DNA from: a bacterium
GTDB taxonomy: Bacteria; Planctomycetota; J058; JAJDCP01
Reading direction: 5' to 3'
DNA length: 6,674 nt
Assembly (NCBI GenBank): GCA_030428695.1
Contig: JAUIEM010000471.1
Coordinates: 1 to 6,674, forward strand
The notes below the pieces were generated by a model, which saw only the letters and a list, made by a program, of their open reading frames with translations, was not told the origin of the DNA and did no database searches. The position numbers and the translations under genes were made by a program. This document shows positions 1 through 4,100 of the stretch, piece after piece; position 1 is the first letter of the stretch; each line of letters starts with the position of its first letter.

Positions 1-385
1 AGTCCGGGGTGCGCGCGGCCAGCGCCCGGTAGCTCGCGCCGTCCCGGATCGCGGCGCGGGCTTCGGCGCTGCGCGCGTAGCGCTGGGCGAAGCAGCCGAC
101 CGCCAGGAGCGGATAGGCGCGCCGCGCCAGCACCTCACGGAGCGCCGCCCCGAGCGGCTCGAGAAGCGCCGCGTGCACCCGCAGCGTGCGCCGCTGGGAG
201 AAGTCCGGCCCGAGACCGGTGAGCGTGAGGGTGGCGGTCGGCGCCGCCAGGGGATCGCCCCAGGCCCGCAGCCGCCCGCGGCCGTCGAGGGCCGGACGCG
301 GCGCGGGGCCGAAGGTGGCGAGCGCCTCGGCGGGGCCGGCGCAGGTGACGGTCGAAGCGGCGAGCTGTGATGAGACCGGGATCAT
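1..385 (-). CDS. Partial protein of unknown function, N-terminal 128 residues (weakly M15 peptidase-like)
   Basis: The frame is open from an ATG at 385-383 to the left edge, giving 128 codons with the C-terminus missing. Third positions are almost all G or C, as in the neighbours. The start is well supported: its ATG overlaps the TGA of the upstream gene as ATGA (385-382), the usual form of translational coupling in an operon. The protein begins MIPVSSQLAA with no clear signal peptide or membrane segment. An Ala/Pro-rich first half leads to a helical segment starting RTLRVHAALLEPLG, then GCFAQRYARS. The order of a 'VH..L...L' helix, a Gly-Cys-aromatic strand and an Arg resembles the part before the SxHxxGxAxD zinc motif in M15-family D,D- or L,D-peptidases. 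That motif would lie beyond the edge, so the resemblance is untested. Function is otherwise unknown. I am confident that this is a gene and not confident of the family. Confidence 0.78.
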   Translation of the reverse strand, partial: MIPVSSQLAASTVTCAGPAEALATFGPAPRPALDGRGRLRAWGDPLAAPTATLTLTGLGPDFSQRRTLRVHAALLEPLGAALREVLARRAYPLLAVGCFAQRYARSAEARAAIRDGASYRALAARTPD

Positions 386-936
386 CGGCGCGCCCCCCCG
401 AAGCGGTAGCGGGCCTCGGCCGCGCAGGCCAGCCCGTGCACGCAGCGTCCGCACAGCCGGGCGACCGCGTCGGCCAGCGCTCCGCCGTCGAGCACCTGGC
501 GGCCCTCGAAGAAGCCGAAGCAGGCCGGCCGCGCCGCGCCCTGCTCGCGCGTCCACAGGCAGCCCGCCTCGCAGCCCGGCGCCGGGTTCGGACGCGGGAA
601 GCGGCGGCAGTGCCAGGCGACCAGGCAGCCGCGGCCGAGGCTGCGCGAGCGCGTGGTGTCCGGCGCGGGATCCTCCAGGCCGTCGTCCCAGACCTCGGCC
701 TCGGGCCAGGCGTCGGGAGGCACGCCGCGCAGATAGCCCGGCGGCACCGCGCGCCATGCGACGGGCGGGTCCTCGGCGAGGGCCTCCTCGTACGCGAGGT
801 CGACCTCGCCCGGCTCTTCGGCCCGCTCCGCCTCCTCGGCTCCGGCGCGAGGCCCCTCTCCGGCAGGCCGCTCCCGGCGTCGCGCGGCCCGCGCCGCGCG
901 GCGGTCGCGCCAGGTGGCCTGTACCCGCTCGTGCAT
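382..936 (-). CDS. Cysteine-rich hypothetical protein, 184 aa
   Basis: I do not recognise this protein. Residues 1-45 are charged and dominated by Arg, Ala and Glu, probably helical or disordered. Residues 46-95 are acidic and rich in Pro and Trp. Residues 100-184 carry all eight cysteines (104, 110, 122, 126, 139, 162, 165, 171) plus His109 and His167. The spacing includes CEAGC and CGRC pairs, which suggests one or two structural zinc sites or, less likely, an Fe-S cluster. There is no signal peptide or transmembrane helix, so it is probably cytoplasmic. The ATG at 936 is chosen because GGAGG lies 7 nt upstream. An alternative ATG at 984, 16 codons further up, has a poorer site. The same frame stays open far upstream only because it runs antisense to the large plus-strand gene; that extension is not coding. 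The gene ends in an ATGA overlap with the next leftward gene, so the two are probably co-transcribed. Confidence 0.8.
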   Translation of the reverse strand: MHERVQATWRDRRAARAARRRERPAGEGPRAGAEEAERAEEPGEVDLAYEEALAEDPPVAWRAVPPGYLRGVPPDAWPEAEVWDDGLEDPAPDTTRSRSLGRGCLVAWHCRRFPRPNPAPGCEAGCLWTREQGAARPACFGFFEGRQVLDGGALADAVARLCGRCVHGLACAAEARYRFGGARR

Positions 937-943
937 CGTGTCC

Positions 944-948
944 CCTCC
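944..948 (-). promoter_or_regulatory. Ribosome-binding site for the cysteine-rich gene
   Basis: Read on the minus strand, GGAGG sits 7 nt before the ATG at 936, within the purine run GGGAGGGGA. It is a strong match to the 16S anti-Shine-Dalgarno. It decides the start at 936 against the upstream in-frame ATG at 984. Confidence 0.7.
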
Positions 949-1049
949 CGTCTCTGCGGAAGGGGGAAACAAACCGCGTTCCATCCCCGCGCGTCCCCAC
1001 TCCTCCGTCCTCTTCGCCCTCCTCCGCCACCGACCGGGCGCGCGTCCCT

Positions 1050-1069
1050 GCACAGTGCTGGCGCTGTGC
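1050..1069. promoter_or_regulatory. Imperfect 20-bp palindrome, possible operator
   Basis: Two 9-base arms, GCACAGTGC (1050-1058) and GCGCTGTGC (1061-1069), are inverted with one mismatch and a 2-base centre. The near-dyad symmetry, the short centre and the position upstream of the candidate promoter fit a site for a dimeric DNA-binding regulator. No regulator gene lies in the window. In DNA this GC-rich, chance palindromes are common, so this is a candidate only. Confidence 0.3.
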
Positions 1070-1084
1070 CCCACGGTGCAGCGC
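1061..1084. other. 10-bp hairpin (stem-loop) in the divergent region
   Basis: GCGCTGTGCC (1061-1070) pairs with GGTGCAGCGC (1075-1084) around the 4-base loop CCAC. Eight pairs are Watson-Crick and two are adjacent wobble pairs (T-G, G-T). It shares its left arm with the palindrome at 1050-1069, so the two structures are mutually exclusive. No T-run follows on either strand, and it lies upstream of both genes, so a terminator is unlikely. It could be a cruciform-type protein site, or it could be chance. Confidence 0.35.
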
Positions 1085-1096
1085 GGGCACTTCGAG

Positions 1097-1125
1097 TTGT
1101 CGAGCGTCACGCGAGCTGCTAGCTT
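1097..1125 (+). promoter_or_regulatory. Candidate sigma70-like promoter of the giant gene
   Basis: TTGTCG (1097-1102) matches 4 of 6 bases of the -35 consensus. It is 17 nt from TAGCTT (1120-1125), a 3-of-6 match to the -10 consensus that keeps the first T, the A and the last T. The site lies in a locally less GC-rich patch. It would put the transcript start near 1131-1134 and leave a leader of about 25 nt before the ATG at 1159. The match is weak and other sigma factors cannot be excluded. Confidence 0.3.
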
Positions 1126-1145
1126 GGCGATGCTCCCCAAGCGAC

Positions 1146-1150
1146 AGGTG
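1146..1150 (+). promoter_or_regulatory. Ribosome-binding site of the giant gene
   Basis: AGGTG, a full complement to the CACCU of the anti-Shine-Dalgarno, ends 8 nt before the ATG at 1159. No ATG, GTG or TTG is in frame between the upstream stop at 1120-1122 and 1159, so this site and start agree. Confidence 0.6.
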
Positions 1151-1158
1151 CCCGCGGC

Positions 1159-4100
1159 ATGGACACGATCCTGGTCCCGTTCAACTCGACGCTGGAAATC
1201 AAGCCGTGCACGAGCTCGACCAAGGACCGGTACTGGCGCTCCTTCGTGCTGATCAAGAAGATCCCGAAGCCCTTGCCTCGGCGCCGGGCCGAGCCGAAGT
1301 ACTACTGCGTCGGGAACATGCGGTCGAAGTACTTCGGGTACGGGAAAGACCGCAACGTGCTCCGGGAGTTGTCCGCCGAGGACCGCAAGGCCTTCCAGGA
1401 AAAGGCGGAGCTGCACTGTGACGGCACTCCCTGGGAGCAGCAGAAGGTCGAGATCGGCGTCCTCGCCGGGGACACGCTCGAGGTCGAGATCTACGTCGCC
1501 TGGCACGAGTGCTCCGGCGGGCAGCACGAGCATGTGCACATCGACAAGAGCAGCTACACCAGCGCCGGGATCTACCACACCTACGTCAGCTGGGGCGTCC
1601 ACACCTACCAGAACCTGATCCAGACCGACTGGGGCCGGCACTACTGCGAGTTCGAATACGGCGGGGTGACCTGCGGACAACCCGCCCAGCTCGGCGGCAG
1701 ATACACCTGCATCAACCACGACACCAACCCGCGCCTGTGCCTCGGCAAGTGCAAGGGCGGTACCCGGCACCCGGTGGACTTCCACAAGAGCACGAGCGAC
1801 TGTGGCAACGGCAGGGTCTGCGGCACAGGGCGCTCGGCGGACTGGGGGGTGCGGGTCGCGAAGACGCGCCGCTGGGACACGAAAGAGCACACCCACGTGA
1901 TCGGCGAGAGCCGCTCCTTCGCCTGGCACACCGGGGGGCCGAAGGAGGATCCGGGCAAGAAGAAGTCGTCGTGGGTCTGCTACCTGTCCTCCCACAGCCC
2001 CTACCACGGCTGCATCCTCGAGATGGGCTTCCACTTCAACAAGCGCAACTTCCTGACCGGCACCAACCTGGTGCAGATCCCGCGGTGGCCGGTCAAGGAG
2101 CTGAAGATCGAGCTCGTCGATTTCCCGAGCCCCGAGTACGTGCCCGTCATCAACCCGAAGGCCGAGGGGAAGAAGGGCCAGGCGGTGGTCGCCACCCGCA
2201 ACCCCGAGCAAAAGAGCCGGCCCGCGGTGCACTTCAAGGCGCGATTCGACAAGCAGCAGCGCGACGCGAGCCGGGTCCCCGGCAGCCTGCTGCTGCGCGC
2301 CCGCGACGATGGCAGCGACGAGCTCGTCCGCTTCCTGTTGACCAACACCCGGCTCGATCCCCGCGCGCTGCCCAGGGAGGAGCTCGCCAAGGAGAAGACC
2401 GAGTGGTTCTTCACCTACACCACCCAGCCCGAAGACCTCGTCGTCCAGCCCGACGGCAGCCGCGGCGACACCGTCGATCTCGTGCGGGTGGCGGACATCG
2501 TCTACACCCGCGCCCGGGACGTGCTCGGCGCCGACCTCGCGATCACGCGCGCCCTGAGCCGCATCCGTGAGCTCGAGGGCGAGCTGGTCGCCAAGCGCGA
2601 GCGCTGGCGGAACCGGCAGGCGGCGCTGTTCCGGATCGACCGCGCCCTGACCGGCGACGAGACGCCCGAGCAGCTGCGCGCGCTCGTCCAGCCCTCGGCG
2701 AGCGTGCTCTCGCTCTACGACCTGACCCACGAGAGCCCCGAGCTGCCGATCTGCCAGGAGTCCCTGCGCCGCTACATGGTCGCGCTGGTCAAGCTGCGCA
2801 CGCCGAGCACCGAGGTCGACACCAGCTACCGGCGGGCGGTGCGACGCATCGGGGAGATCAAGACCGGCTGGACGCGGCCCAACGGCCAGAAGGAAGCCGG
2901 GCTCGCCGCCCTCGAGGCCGACGTGCAGGGCAGCGAGACGCTCGCCCGCTGCGCGGCCCTGCAGCGCGAGATCGACCAGCTGCGGGTGTGGCGCGACCTC
3001 GCGCTCAACCGTGTCGAGCTGTCGTCCACCCACAAGGCGTACGCGGAGCACAAGAAGTTCAGCGAGTCGGCGGCGAACGCCGAGATCGCGCGGCTGCAGA
3101 AGCGCCTCGACGCGCAGAAGTCCGGGGCGAAGGGCCCGCTGCTGCGCGCGCGGGAGGCCGCGATCGCGACCTTCGACAAGCAGCGCGACGCCCTCCTCGC
3201 CCAGTGGACCTCCGAGGCGCAGTGCGACGTGCCGCACTACTCCTGGGACCAGGTGCTGCGCTACTGGCACGCGAGCGACCCCCGGCAGTTCGACTGGCTC
3301 GGCCTGTACACGAGCGCGAAGAAGGAGTACGGCAACAGCGCCGTGCTGATCGAGATCGTCAAGCGCGACGATCCGAGCGAGCTGTACCGCATCCAGGGCC
3401 CGGTCCAGGAGGTGGTCAAGGCCGTCGACCACACCAGCCGGGCGATCAAAGAGACGGGCGACCACGACGCCTGCCCCTGCGGCCGCGGCTTCCCCTACCA
3501 GACCTGCTGCAAGCGCTACAACAAGCTCGACAAGCTCGGCGGCGACGCGTCGCCCCAGGGCGTCCACAGCCTCAGCTTCGACGCGAAGGAGGCGCGCTTC
3601 CTCACCCTCGGCCTCGACCTCGCCCTCGCCAACCTGACGCTCACCGTCGACCGGCAGAGCTTCGCCCTGCGCTTCAAGCCCGACTGGCTCGAGGTGCCGG
3701 CGAAGCTGATCGGCGACGAAAAGCGGACCTTCGACTACAAGAGCTACCAGGTGCGGATCCGGCGCTGCGACCTGCCGCGCTTCACCGTGCCCGAGCTCGT
3801 CAAGTTCAACTACGACACGCTGCACGACCCGAAGCAGGCCCGCTCCCTGCCCGCGGGCACCAAGCTGCGCATGCCCGCCCAGCCGCTCGGCACGATGGAC
3901 CTGACCTGGGGGGTGGTGCAGCGGGTGCGGCTGGTGATGGAGCTGACCGACGCGCCGACCGCCGCCGACGTGACCGCGGTCAGCCCCTGGAACAGCGCCG
4001 GCGTCCAGGTCGGCGGCGACGTGCTCAAGGCCGCCCCGCAGTCGCTGTTCGTGTTCGGCTTCCTGCAGTCGAACGAGGACGCCCCGGAGCTGAAGAAGGT

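Larger units (their letters stand above)
937..1158. other. Divergent intergenic control region
   Basis: These 222 bases separate the leftward gene pair from the rightward giant gene, and both sets should be transcribed outward from here. Frame 1 has an in-frame TAG at 1120-1122, so the giant gene cannot start earlier. Bases 985-1035 are pyrimidine-rich on the plus strand (C and T runs broken by G). The right half contains an imperfect palindrome, an overlapping hairpin and a candidate promoter, listed separately. I could not find a convincing promoter for the leftward operon. A GGAAC on the minus strand near 976-980 recalls an extracytoplasmic-function sigma -35 element but has no credible -10 partner. 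Confidence 0.7.

Noticed and set aside
1061..1084. Rho-independent terminator
   Set aside because: The stem is strong, but no T-run follows on either strand and the site lies upstream of both divergent genes.
173..1421. Overlapping plus-strand frames of 65-411 residues over the left end
   Set aside because: They are Arg/Pro/Ala-rich translations antisense to the two leftward genes and cross the intergenic region into the giant gene out of frame. There is no ribosome-binding site, and the third-position pattern favours the minus strand.
1525..1539. HEHVH as a zinc metalloprotease active site
   Set aside because: It formally fits HExxH, but it is flanked by strand-like sequence, has a His inside the motif and shows no recognisable third-ligand signature. 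Kept only as a possible metal site.
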